A DNA stretch of 22,717 nucleotides from positions 32,159-54,875 of the forward strand of contig PMEC01000066.1 of assembly GCA_003155705.1 (NCBI GenBank). Reading direction: 5' to 3'. Positions within the stretch are counted from its first letter, which is position 1. Every line of letters starts with the position of its first letter. Positions 7,888-15,997 of this stretch are shown piece by piece. Both the position numbers and the translations under genes were made by a program. This DNA is from Bacteroidales bacterium. Lineage in GTDB: Bacteria > Bacteroidota > Bacteroidia > Bacteroidales > VadinHA17. The notes beneath the pieces were generated by a model. That model was not told the origin of the DNA. It made no database searches and saw only the letters and a list, made by a program, of their open reading frames with translations.

Positions 7888-10539
7888 ATGAGAAAATTAT
7901 TTTCAATTATTCCGTTGTTAACACTACTATTGTTAACATTCAATATTACTGCGCAGCAACAATCAGCTGGCTTCCCTTTCCGGAATACCAGTCTTTCGAC
8001 AGAAGAAAGAGTCAATGACCTGATTTCAAGAATGACTCTCCAGGAAAAAGCCGATCAGCTTTTATATACTGCTCCGGCGATAACGAGGCTTGGCATTCCG
8101 GCATATACCTGGTGGAATGAGGCTTTGCATGGTGTTGCACGAGCAGGATATGCAACAGTGTTTCCACAAGCAATTACTATCGCAAACTCATGGGATGAAA
8201 CTCTCATGTTAAGTGTTGCAAATGCCATATCAGATGAAGCCAGGGCAAAATATCATGAGTTCCAGAGAAGAGGTAAAACAGGTATATACCAGGGACTTAC
8301 CTTCTGGTCGCCCAATATCAATATTTTTCGTGATCCAAGGTGGGGCAGAGGACATGAGACCTATGGAGAGGATCCTTATCTTACAGGCAGGATGGGTTAT
8401 CAATTCGTCAGAGGGATGCAGGGTGATGATCCGAAATACCTGAAAACAGTTGCAACGGCAAAACATTTTGCTGTTCATTCAGGACCTGAACCGTTAAGAC
8501 ATCAGTTCAATGCAAAGGTCAGTGAAGTGGATCTAAGGGAGACATATCTTCCTGCATTCCGAACACTTGTTGTTGATGCTGGAGTATATTCTGTTATGGG
8601 AGCTTACAATATGTTCAGGGATTTTCCATGTTGTGCCAATCCAATATTGTATGGTATACTTCGTAATGAATGGGGATTTAAAGGATATATTGTATCAGAC
8701 TGCTGGGCAGTTTCCGATTTCTATAAATTCACTCATTTTGCAAAAGATGCCGCCGAAGCAGCAGCAGATGCTGTGAAAGCAGGAACAGATCTGGAATGCG
8801 GGGTTGATTATAAAAACCTTGTAGAAGCTGTCAACAGAGGACTTCTTACTGAAGCTGACATTAATATTGCTGTTAAAAGAGTCTTCACTGCAAGATTCAA
8901 ACTTGGGATGTTCGATCCTGATGCAATTGTACCCTATTCACAGATTCCCTTCTTTGTTAATTGCTCCGATTACAATAATTCACTTTCAAGGGAAGCTGCT
9001 CAAAAATCTATTGTGCTTCTTAAGAACGCCAACAATATCCTTCCTCTTAAGAAGAATCTGAAAACAATTGCCGTGATTGGTCCCAATGCTGATAATTTTG
9101 AAGCACTTATAGGTAACTATAACGGCATCCCCAAAGACCCTGTCACTGTTCTCAGAGGTATAAAGACCAAGGTCGAACCCGATACAAAAATCCTCTATGC
9201 TGAGGGAAGCGATCTTGCTGAAGGAGTTCATAATCTTACACCTATACCGTCCCGCTATCTTTTAACTGAAGATGGAAGACAGGGGGCATTTGGGGAATAT
9301 TTTAACAGTACTGAAATGAGCGGCAAACCTTTATTTACAAGAGTGGATGATAATATAGATTTTTACTGGGAGCATCTTTCGCCACGTCAGGATATGCCAG
9401 ATGATAATTTTGGTATTAAATGGACAACATGGCTTGTGCCTCCGGAAAGCGGAACATATTATATTGGAAGCTGGGGCTCATCTGGTTATGATATTGTACT
9501 CGAAGGCAAAAAAATTATTTCTGAAAGGAATGAACATTCTGCGTTTCATAAAGAATATCAGGTTGATTTTCAGGCAGGTAAGAAGTACAAAGTTGAGGTT
9601 TATTATCGCAATTATTCAGGAGATGCCGACATCAAGCTTCTCTGGGCAAGACCGCGGGTTGGTCTGGTAGATAAAGCATTAGCTGCTGCAAAAGATGCTG
9701 ATGCAGTAATTCTCGTTCTAGGTCTGTCGCAACGTCTGGAAGGAGAAGAGATGCCTATAAAGCTGGAGGGTTTTAGTGGCGGAGACCGCACTAATCTTAA
9801 TCTTCCGGCGGTTCAGGAGCAACTACTTAATGCAATTGCAGCAACAGGTAAACCGGTTATCGTTGTTCTGAACAGCGGTGGCGCTTTATCCATTAACAAC
9901 GCTCAGGAAAAGGCTGCAGCAATAATTCTTGCAGGTTATGGTGGTCAGCAGGGAGGGAATGCAGTTGCTGATGTGCTCTTTGGTGATTATAATCCTGCAG
10001 GAAGACTTCCGGTTACTTACTATAAATCAATTGATCAGATTCCCGCTTTTGAAAATTATGATATGACCGGAAAAACATACAGGTTTTTTACTAAAGAGCC
10101 ACTCTTTCCTTTCGGCTATGGGTTGAGCTATACATCATTCACTTATAGTAATTTATCTATTCCGGAAAAAGCTATTGCAGGTGATAAAGTTAAAGTCAGG
10201 ATAACTGTCACTAATTCAGGAAAAGTTGATGGAGACGAGGTTGTTGAGCTTTACCTCACTGATGAAAAAGCTTCGACACCAAGACCAATCCGTCAGCTTG
10301 AAGGTTTTAAAAGGATCAATCTGAAGCCAGGAGAAAGCAAGAATGTTGAATTTGTTCTGGAGGCAAGGCAATTCTCAATAATAAATAATAAAGAGAAACG
10401 TGTTATTGAACCAGGGTATTTTACAATTTCTGTCGGAGGGAAACAACCAGGATTCAAAGGTTATCTCGATCCTCTGTCAACGCAGGTGCTGATTGGAAGG
10501 ATCAGATTTACAGGGAAAGAGGTTCCGTTTTCAAACTAA
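7888..10539 (+). CDS. GH3 beta-glucosidase/beta-xylosidase with PA14 insert
   Basis: A secreted retaining glycosidase of 883 residues. The ATG at 7888 begins a Sec signal peptide ending near 'NITAQ'; the TTG nine codons upstream gives only a non-signal extension. The N-terminal barrel carries 'WWNEALHGVARAG', 'DPRWGRGHETYGEDPYLTGR', 'TAKHFAVHSGPE' and the nucleophile Asp271 in 'YIVSDCWAV'. The second alpha/beta domain includes 'KSIVLLKN' and 'TIAVIGPNAD', and the probable acid/base region is 'SQRLEGEEM'. A PA14 carbohydrate-binding domain (about residues 462-590, 'GEYFNS', 'WTTWLVPPESGTYYIGSWGSSG') is inserted in that domain, and an FnIII-like domain ('ELYLTDEKASTPRPIRQLEGF') closes the protein. 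The motifs fit the beta-glucosidase/beta-xylosidase subgroup; which sugar is preferred cannot be read from sequence. It is convergent with the GH27 gene. Confidence 0.94.
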   Translation: MRKLFSIIPLLTLLLLTFNITAQQQSAGFPFRNTSLSTEERVNDLISRMTLQEKADQLLYTAPAITRLGIPAYTWWNEALHGVARAGYATVFPQAITIANSWDETLMLSVANAISDEARAKYHEFQRRGKTGIYQGLTFWSPNINIFRDPRWGRGHETYGEDPYLTGRMGYQFVRGMQGDDPKYLKTVATAKHFAVHSGPEPLRHQFNAKVSEVDLRETYLPAFRTLVVDAGVYSVMGAYNMFRDFPCCANPILYGILRNEWGFKGYIVSDCWAVSDFYKFTHFAKDAAEAAADAVKAGTDLECGVDYKNLVEAVNRGLLTEADINIAVKRVFTARFKLGMFDPDAIVPYSQIPFFVNCSDYNNSLSREAAQKSIVLLKNANNILPLKKNLKTIAVIGPNADNFEALIGNYNGIPKDPVTVLRGIKTKVEPDTKILYAEGSDLAEGVHNLTPIPSRYLLTEDGRQGAFGEYFNSTEMSGKPLFTRVDDNIDFYWEHLSPRQDMPDDNFGIKWTTWLVPPESGTYYIGSWGSSGYDIVLEGKKIISERNEHSAFHKEYQVDFQAGKKYKVEVYYRNYSGDADIKLLWARPRVGLVDKALAAAKDADAVILVLGLSQRLEGEEMPIKLEGFSGGDRTNLNLPAVQEQLLNAIAATGKPVIVVLNSGGALSINNAQEKAAAIILAGYGGQQGGNAVADVLFGDYNPAGRLPVTYYKSIDQIPAFENYDMTGKTYRFFTKEPLFPFGYGLSYTSFTYSNLSIPEKAIAGDKVKVRITVTNSGKVDGDEVVELYLTDEKASTPRPIRQLEGFKRINLKPGESKNVEFVLEARQFSIINNKEKRVIEPGYFTISVGGKQPGFKGYLDPLSTQVLIGRIRFTGKEVPFSN

Positions 10540-10556
10540 TATAATCAATAAAAAAA

Positions 10557-10712
10557 TCGAGGCTGTTGAAAAAGTCCTTTTTAACCGCAGAGTTAGCAAA
10601 GTAGGCGCAAAGTACGCAAAGTTAAATCAATGTTCTTCAGTTCTTTGCGATCTTTGCGAAAACCTTGGCGGCCTTTGCGGTTTAAGGATTTCGACTTTTT
10701 CGACAACCCCGA
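10557..10712. repeat. 156-bp imperfect palindromic element rich in CGCAAAG
   Basis: The tips are inverted repeats: 10557-10576 matches the reverse complement of 10693-10712 at 17 of 20 positions (core TTG(T/C... )GAAAAAGTC). The arms continue inward: CGCAAAG at 10606-10612 and 10615-10621 mirrors CTTTGCG at 10652-10658 and 10643-10649, with the same 9-base spacing, and CTTTGCG at 10673-10679 mirrors the degenerate CGCAGAG at 10586-10592. The symmetry centre is near 10632-10634 with a loop of about 20 bases. It fills the gap between the convergent GH3 and GH27 genes, so it could act as a two-way terminator or be a non-autonomous mobile (MITE/REP-like) unit. No transposase or clear target duplication is visible. 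Confidence 0.85.
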
Positions 10713-10735
10713 ACCTTAGGAGTTTGTGAGCAAGT

Positions 10736-11914
10736 TTATTTCTTTATAAACCTGAATACCTTTACTGAATGAGGAATCAGGTCAATGTATATTGCCGGTT
10801 CTTTTAAAGTCAAATCTTTGTGGTCCCATAAATCTCTAACCCTGTAATCTTCTAATTTAAGCGAGGTTGAACCTGAGCGCCTGCCTGAACTGACCTGGGA
10901 AAGCAAAGCAAAGTCAACAAGTACAGTTTTTTTCTCATCGCTCTTGTTCAAAAGGCAAACAGCTTTTTCATTACCTCCTAATGGTTTTATCCAGATCTGA
11001 TAATCACCGTTGTCCCTGTAACAGGTGGCTTGTCTTCCCAATGTATCCTGATCCAATTCAATTATCTCTTTGTTCGTAAGAATGGCTTTGTTTTCAGGAG
11101 TCATATTCTGAAGATCATTTCCGGCCATTAACGGTGCTGCCAGCATACACCAGAGTGTAAAATGAGTTTTATACTCTTCGGTAGTCATGCGCCCGTTACC
11201 TACTTCAAGCATATCCGGATCATTCCAGTGACCCGGACCAGCATATTTTGCCAGATCTTTTTGCTGTGAAAAAATATTTATCATGCTGTTCCATGAATCA
11301 CTTATATCGCCTGTCGTACGCCATAGATTACCGATAGGGCCAGCCCATTCCCATGGTTTATTTGAACCCCATTCACAAAGACTGAACACAATTGGTCTGC
11401 CTGCTGCGTAAAGGGCATCTCGCATATTTGTGTATGATGATTTAGCATCCTGTGAACTGGTATTACACCAGTCTTCTTTGAGATAATCTACTCCCCACTT
11501 TGCATAAGTACGAGCGTCCTGGTACTCATGACCAAGCGCTCCCGGGCGACCTGCACAGGTTTTTGTCCCGGCACAGGAATAAATACCAAACTTCAGACCT
11601 TTGGAATGAATGTAATCAGCAAGAGCTTTAATTCCATTTGGAAATCGTTCCTTATCGGCAACAATTTCTCCATTTTCATCTCGGGAAACCTGCCAGCAGT
11701 CGTCAATTACAATAAACTCGAAACCTGCATCCTTCATCCCGCTGGTAACCATTGCGTCTGCCATTCCCATAATAAGGCTTTCTCTTATATTGCAACCATA
11801 TTTATTCCAGCTATTCCATCCCATTGGAGGTGTTTTGGCAAGCTGGTCAAACTTTTGGGCGGGGAGAATTAAAAAGAAAAAAGTAAATGGAATAAGAAAA
11901 AATAATTTTTTCAT
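10736..11914 (-). CDS. GH27 alpha-galactosidase, secreted
   Basis: Likely releases terminal alpha-D-galactose with retention. The 392 residues start with a Sec signal peptide (MKKLFFLIPF..., ending near 'LPAQ'), and the family opening 'TPPMGWNSWNKYGCN' follows almost at once. Further signatures are 'IDDCWQ', 'FGIYSCAG', the nucleophile Asp148 in 'YLKEDWCN', 'CEWGSNKPWEWA', the acid/base Asp206 in 'GDISDSW', and 'GPGHWNDPDMLEVGN'. A short C-terminal beta-sandwich follows, so the length is typical of bacterial GH27. The frame extends to 11983, but 11914 is chosen because it opens the signal peptide and lies downstream of a good minus-strand promoter. It is the only minus-strand gene here, convergent with GH3 and divergent from the ARH-like gene, so it is expressed separately. 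Some GH27 members are alpha-N-acetylgalactosaminidases, but alpha-galactosidase is more likely. Confidence 0.94.
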   Translation of the reverse strand: MKKLFFLIPFTFFFLILPAQKFDQLAKTPPMGWNSWNKYGCNIRESLIMGMADAMVTSGMKDAGFEFIVIDDCWQVSRDENGEIVADKERFPNGIKALADYIHSKGLKFGIYSCAGTKTCAGRPGALGHEYQDARTYAKWGVDYLKEDWCNTSSQDAKSSYTNMRDALYAAGRPIVFSLCEWGSNKPWEWAGPIGNLWRTTGDISDSWNSMINIFSQQKDLAKYAGPGHWNDPDMLEVGNGRMTTEEYKTHFTLWCMLAAPLMAGNDLQNMTPENKAILTNKEIIELDQDTLGRQATCYRDNGDYQIWIKPLGGNEKAVCLLNKSDEKKTVLVDFALLSQVSSGRRSGSTSLKLEDYRVRDLWDHKDLTLKEPAIYIDLIPHSVKVFRFIKK

Positions 11915-11985
11915 GGATTCAGTTTTTATATTACTATTGATAATAAATCGGATACTATTCAAGATAGATGATAATAAGATCAAAA

Positions 11986-12016
11986 CAAAGATATCTACTT
12001 CTTTTACTATGTCAAA
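11986..12016 (-). promoter_or_regulatory. Bacteroidota-type promoter for the GH27 gene
   Basis: Read on the minus strand, TTTG (12016-12013) is followed after 19 bases by TATCTTTG (11993-11986). This is a full match to the -33 TTTG / -7 TAnnTTTG consensus with ideal spacing. Transcription would begin near 11980, leaving about 65 bases of leader before the GH27 ATG. Confidence 0.72.
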
Positions 12017-12039
12017 ATTATTAATCCAATCAATTAAAG

Positions 12040-12047
12040 TATTTTTG
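12040..12047 (+). promoter_or_regulatory. Candidate -7 element for the ARH-like gene
   Basis: TATTTTTG is an exact match to TAnnTTTG on the plus strand, pointing to the gene at 12182, but no TTTG or TTG lies 19-21 bases upstream. If used, the leader would be about 130 bases. It sits 46 bases from the minus-strand -7 box, so regulation of the divergent pair could be shared. Confidence 0.35.
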
Positions 12048-12181
12048 GATTCTCTAATGGCTAACTTTTTTCAGGAATATATTCATATGATATCGACGCG
12101 TTTCCAGGAAACAATATCTTGTGAATATTTAGCTTATTCTTTACGTTTATGATAATTTTACGGCAATTAAATAACTTCAGG

Positions 12182-13801
12182 ATGAAAGCAACACTTCTTA
12201 ACTCTTTTCTGGCTGGTACATTTCTGATATTGACTTCCTGTAAAAACCAGTCTTCAGAATTCAAAACAATTAATGCAGATGTTCTCAGAGACAAGATTGC
12301 AGGAGGATGGGCCGGCAAGATGATCGGTGTAACATACGGAGCGCCAACAGAATTCAGGGCTCAGGGTAAAATCTTTACAGATTCAATAAAATGGAAACCA
12401 TCAGACGTTAAGGGAAGCATGTGGCAGGATGATGTTTATGTACAGCTGACTTTTATGATGACAATGGACAAATATGGTAGCAATGCTCCGGCAAAAACAT
12501 TCCAGGAGATGTTCGCCAAAGCCGGCTATCCGCTTTGGCATGCAAATGTTCAGTCAAGAAAAAATTATTATGACTCTATTTTCGCACCTGAATCAGGCAG
12601 ACCCGAAAACAATTTTCATGCCGACGATATCGATTTCCAGATTGAAGCTGATTATATCGGATTTATGTCACCCGGGATGCCCCGTACTGCGGCAAAATTA
12701 GCAGAAAAGGTAGGGCATATAATGAATTATGGTGATGGCGTTTATGGAGGTATTTTTATTGGAGCTCTCTATTCGCAGGCATTTTTCAGAAACGATATTC
12801 CAGGCATAATTGATTTTGCACTGAAATCAATACCGGCTGAAAGCGACTACTACAAAATTGTAAAAGATGTTATAAAACTTCATCAGCATTATCCGACCGA
12901 CTGGCAGTCCGCCTGGAAGGAACTGGAAGCCAAATGGGATAATGTCGATATCTGTGGCGCTGGATCATCCTTTAATATAGATGCAAAATTCAATGGAGCT
13001 TTTGTTGTCATGGGTCTGCTGTATGGTGACGGAGATCCGCTTAAAACAATGGAGATAACAACAAGATGCGGCCAGGATTCAGACTGTAACCCTTCGAATG
13101 CAATGGCAGTTCTTGGAGTTTTAAATGGCTTCAAAAAGCTACCGGTCAGTCTTACCAAGGGGGTTCTTGAATATAAGGATTCTGTTTTTATAAATACAAA
13201 TTACTCTTTTAGCAAAGCTGTAGAAAATACATATAATTATGCATTAGGTCTTATAAAAAAAGATTCAGGAATTGTCACAGGTAAGAACATAAAGATTAAA
13301 ACTCAGGAACCTCTCGCTCCTGCATTAGAGGTATCCTTCCCAGATGTTGTTTTCGACCAAAAAGTCACAATATTCGAAAAAGATCCATGGAAATTCAAGG
13401 GCAAATGGGAGACCTATACCAGGAAGTCAAGGACGGGCAATGAAGTTACAAAATTATCTCAATGTGCTCAGAAGAAAGGCGATAACGCAGAATTTTCATT
13501 TACCGGCACAGGAGTTTCTTTAACAGGAACCTGGAATAAAGAGGGCGGTAAAGCCGACATATACATTGACAATAAATTTGATCGTACTATTGATACGTAT
13601 TTCAATTATAATAATCAGCAGTACGGGACCACAAGTATCTGGCACAAATTTAATCTCACCCCCGGCACCCACAAAGTCAGGGTTGAGGTCAAAGGTGAAA
13701 AGAGGGCTGAATCTGAAGGGACAAAGATCAATCTGATAGATGCTTTGATCTTTATCACAGCGCCGAAGAAAAATGAAACCTTTAAATTCTCATTTGAATA
13801 A
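12182..13801 (+). CDS. ADP-ribosylglycohydrolase-fold lipoprotein with C-terminal beta-sandwich
   Basis: This 539-residue protein starts with a lipoprotein signal (lipobox 'LTSC', Cys20); ATG 12182 is chosen over the upstream frame start at 12149 for this reason. Residues about 35-345 resemble the ADP-ribosylglycohydrolase (ARH, PF03747) family: 'KIAGGWAGKMIGVTYGAPTE', the first acidic motif as 'WQDDVYVQL' (Asp83-Asp84, where ARH enzymes have TDDT), 'HADDIDFQIEADYIG', 'GDGVYGGIF', and the second metal motif 'GQDSDCN' (Asp299, Asp301). ARH enzymes use two Mg ions to cut alpha-linked ADP-ribose. The C-terminal part (about 400-539, 'GVSLTGTWNKEGGKADIYID', 'LTPGTHKVRVEVKG') looks like a carbohydrate-binding-type beta-sandwich. 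An exported location and glycosidase neighbours argue against intracellular ADP-ribose repair; action on an extracellular sugar is inferred. It is divergent from GH27 and 57 bases before the permease. Confidence 0.82.
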   Translation: MKATLLNSFLAGTFLILTSCKNQSSEFKTINADVLRDKIAGGWAGKMIGVTYGAPTEFRAQGKIFTDSIKWKPSDVKGSMWQDDVYVQLTFMMTMDKYGSNAPAKTFQEMFAKAGYPLWHANVQSRKNYYDSIFAPESGRPENNFHADDIDFQIEADYIGFMSPGMPRTAAKLAEKVGHIMNYGDGVYGGIFIGALYSQAFFRNDIPGIIDFALKSIPAESDYYKIVKDVIKLHQHYPTDWQSAWKELEAKWDNVDICGAGSSFNIDAKFNGAFVVMGLLYGDGDPLKTMEITTRCGQDSDCNPSNAMAVLGVLNGFKKLPVSLTKGVLEYKDSVFINTNYSFSKAVENTYNYALGLIKKDSGIVTGKNIKIKTQEPLAPALEVSFPDVVFDQKVTIFEKDPWKFKGKWETYTRKSRTGNEVTKLSQCAQKKGDNAEFSFTGTGVSLTGTWNKEGGKADIYIDNKFDRTIDTYFNYNNQQYGTTSIWHKFNLTPGTHKVRVEVKGEKRAESEGTKINLIDALIFITAPKKNETFKFSFE

Positions 13802-13812
13802 AAATGACTAAT

Positions 13813-13848
13813 CGCAAATCCGAAATCTCAAAGACGCAATCCGAAATC
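13813..13848 (+). repeat. Short tandem-like direct repeat between ARH-like gene and permease
   Basis: CGCAAATCCGAAATC (13813-13827) recurs as CGCAATCCGAAATC (13835-13848), separated by 7 bases, within the 57-base gap. This 'CGCAATCCGAAATC' pattern looks like a fragment of an intergenic repeat family; no function is evident. Confidence 0.7.
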
Positions 13849-13858
13849 ACTCTAATAT

Positions 13859-15334
13859 ATGCAGACTGAAGATAATCTCCTGAAAAAGCGAGTAAATCTT
13901 TTCGACGGTGTATCAATGGTAGCCGGTGGAATGATAGGTTCTGGTATTTTCATTGTAAGTGCAGATATTGCCAGGAGTGTTGGTTCTCCGGGATGGCTAA
14001 TGGTGGTCTGGCTTATTACAGGTATAATTACAATTATAGGCGCTTTGAGCTACGGGGAGCTGGCAGCAATGATGCCAAGCGTTGGAGGCCAGTATGTTTA
14101 TCTTCGCGAATCATATCACCCGCTCATCGGATTCCTGTTTGGATGGACTACTTTCCTTGTTATTCAATGTGGTTCTATAGCGGCAGTTTCCGTTGGATTT
14201 GCAAAATTCAGCGGGGTATTGTTCCCATGGATCTCAGAAAATAATATTCTATTGCAGATCGGTGCCCTGAAGGTAAATTCAACACAGCTTGTCGGAATGA
14301 TCCTGATAGTGTTTCTTACCTGGCTGAACACAAGAGGTATCGTAACCGGGAAAATAGTGCTTAATATCTTCTCCTCAACAAAAGTAATTGCTCTGCTGGG
14401 ATTCATAATTATAGGTCTGGTTGTAACAAAGGGACTTAGTTCTTTTGAGGTAAATAAAGCGGTTTTCTGGCAGGCAAGTAAAATCGGGGATGCCAACCAG
14501 CCAATTCCAATTGCCGGATTTGCATTAATTGCGGCTCTGGGCACAGCCCTAGTGGGCTCTCTTTTTGCGGCTGATGCATGGTATAACATAACTTATATTT
14601 CAGGTGAAGTAATTAATCCAAAACGGACAGTGCCCTTAAGCCTGTTATTTGGCACTTTGATAGTATCAGCATTATATCTTATTGCTAATTTTGTCTACAT
14701 CAGGATCTTGCCGCTTCATGGCTCACCCGACGGTACAAATGTATTAGCCAGAGGTATTCAATTTGCAGCAGACGACAGGGTTGCCACTTCAGTAATGAGT
14801 GTAATAATAGGAGATTACGCTGCTATAATAATGGCGGTATTTATTATGATCAGTACTTTCGGATGCAGTCATATTATGGTTCTTGCAGCACCCAGGATAT
14901 ATTATGCAATGGCAAAGGATGGTCTGTTTTTCAAAAAGGTAGGCAGCCTGAATAAAAAAGGTGTGCCTGCTTTTGCCCTTATTATTCAGGGTATATGGTC
15001 AATACTCCTTTGCTTATCAGGAACATATAACAACCTGCTTGATTATGTAATATTTGCTGTTTTGCTATTCTTTACATTGACCATCCTGGCAATCTTTATT
15101 CTTAGGAAGAAAAGACCTGATATTGAAAGACCCTATAAAGCATTCGGTTATCCGATTATACCAGCTATATATATTCTGACAACAATTACCATAATGGTTA
15201 TTCTTCTCATCTACAAACCGGATTACACTTTCCCGGGGTTGTTAATAGTTCTTTTAGGAATTCCTGTATTCTTCCTTTGGAAAAAATATAATAGGAACGG
15301 GAATGAAATACAAAAATCAGATCTGGATTTTTAA
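13859..15334 (+). CDS. APC-family amino acid permease
   Basis: A 491-residue inner-membrane transporter of the amino acid-polyamine-organocation superfamily, close to the LAT/SLC7-like group. TM1 carries the substrate-backbone-binding signature 'GGMIGSGIF' (residues 23-31). Later come 'ALSYGELAAMMPSVGGQYVYL', the TM6-7 region 'LFAADAWYNITYISGEVINP' and 'KRTVPLSL', and about 12 hydrophobic segments in all. The C-terminal half has 'APRIYYAMAKDGLFF' and 'ERPYKAFGYP', both common in this family. These transporters work as proton symporters, exchangers or uniporters for amino acids; the substrate cannot be assigned. It follows the ARH-like gene by 57 bases and could share its transcript. Nothing links it directly to glycan use. 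Confidence 0.92.
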   Translation: MQTEDNLLKKRVNLFDGVSMVAGGMIGSGIFIVSADIARSVGSPGWLMVVWLITGIITIIGALSYGELAAMMPSVGGQYVYLRESYHPLIGFLFGWTTFLVIQCGSIAAVSVGFAKFSGVLFPWISENNILLQIGALKVNSTQLVGMILIVFLTWLNTRGIVTGKIVLNIFSSTKVIALLGFIIIGLVVTKGLSSFEVNKAVFWQASKIGDANQPIPIAGFALIAALGTALVGSLFAADAWYNITYISGEVINPKRTVPLSLLFGTLIVSALYLIANFVYIRILPLHGSPDGTNVLARGIQFAADDRVATSVMSVIIGDYAAIIMAVFIMISTFGCSHIMVLAAPRIYYAMAKDGLFFKKVGSLNKKGVPAFALIIQGIWSILLCLSGTYNNLLDYVIFAVLLFFTLTILAIFILRKKRPDIERPYKAFGYPIIPAIYILTTITIMVILLIYKPDYTFPGLLIVLLGIPVFFLWKKYNRNGNEIQKSDLDF

Positions 15335-15400
15335 TTGTTTAATAATAAGTTTTCAGCATAAAGCGTTAAGTGTTTTACTTTAGAATTATTACACATTCAA

Positions 15401-15994
15401 TTGAAAGGACTAGCTTTAAAATCAACAATAATATTATTATGTCTTTCACAGTCAGGCATATTTGGTCAGAACTGGGATATCAATCTGTTAAAACATATTA
15501 ATCTGGATCGAAACAAATCACTCGATGGTGCTTTCCGTTTTGTGACCAATTCTGCCGGACCTGTTGCTTTTGGAGTGCCTGTGATAATCTGCGGAACCGG
15601 ATTTATTAAACATGATTCTCTTATTGTCAGAAATTCTTTGAATATAGGTTCTGCTTTAGTTGTAACCGTGATTATTACCACTGTAGCTAAATATACAGTA
15701 AACCGGACAAGACCTTTTATAAAATACCCATATATTGAAAAAGAGGCAGCTGGGGGAAGCCCGTCATTTCCCTCAGGGCATACGTCTGAAGCTTTCGCAC
15801 TTGCAACTTCAATAAGTCTCACTTATCCGAAATGGTATGTTATTGCTCCTTCTTTTATATGGGCCGGAGCCGTCGGGTATTCCAGGATGGATCTTGGGGT
15901 ACATTATCCGTCCGATGTTCTGGCCGGCGCCGTATTAGGAGCTGGTTGTGCCTGGCTTACTAACAAGGTAAATAAAAAGCTAAACTCAAAGTAA
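15401..15994 (+). CDS. PAP2-family phosphatase, TTG start
   Basis: A 197-residue exported or membrane-bound acid phosphatase-like protein, with lipid phosphates or undecaprenyl/phosphatidylglycerol phosphates as likely substrates. The three PAP2 motifs are intact: 'KYTVNRTRP', 'PSFPSGHTSEAF' (His127) and 'SRMDLGVHYPSD' (nucleophile His168). The N-terminus looks like a signal peptide or signal anchor ('LKSTIILLCLSQSGIFGQ'). No ATG or GTG is available: the frame upstream closes with TAA at 15359, and the only suitable codon before the signal is TTG at 15401, so a TTG start is proposed. The stop is 3 bases before the methyltransferase ATG, indicating one transcript. Substrate is not determined by sequence. 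Confidence 0.87.
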   Translation: MKGLALKSTIILLCLSQSGIFGQNWDINLLKHINLDRNKSLDGAFRFVTNSAGPVAFGVPVIICGTGFIKHDSLIVRNSLNIGSALVVTVIITTVAKYTVNRTRPFIKYPYIEKEAAGGSPSFPSGHTSEAFALATSISLTYPKWYVIAPSFIWAGAVGYSRMDLGVHYPSDVLAGAVLGAGCAWLTNKVNKKLNSK

Positions 15995-15997
15995 AAT

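Noticed and set aside
10493..10729. A 78-codon plus-strand open frame after the GH3 gene
   Set aside because: It begins inside the GH3 gene and runs through the palindromic element; the predicted product has no recognisable features.
14164..14589. A 141-codon minus-strand open frame
   Set aside because: It lies opposite the amino acid permease, whose membrane-segment codons commonly leave long antisense frames.
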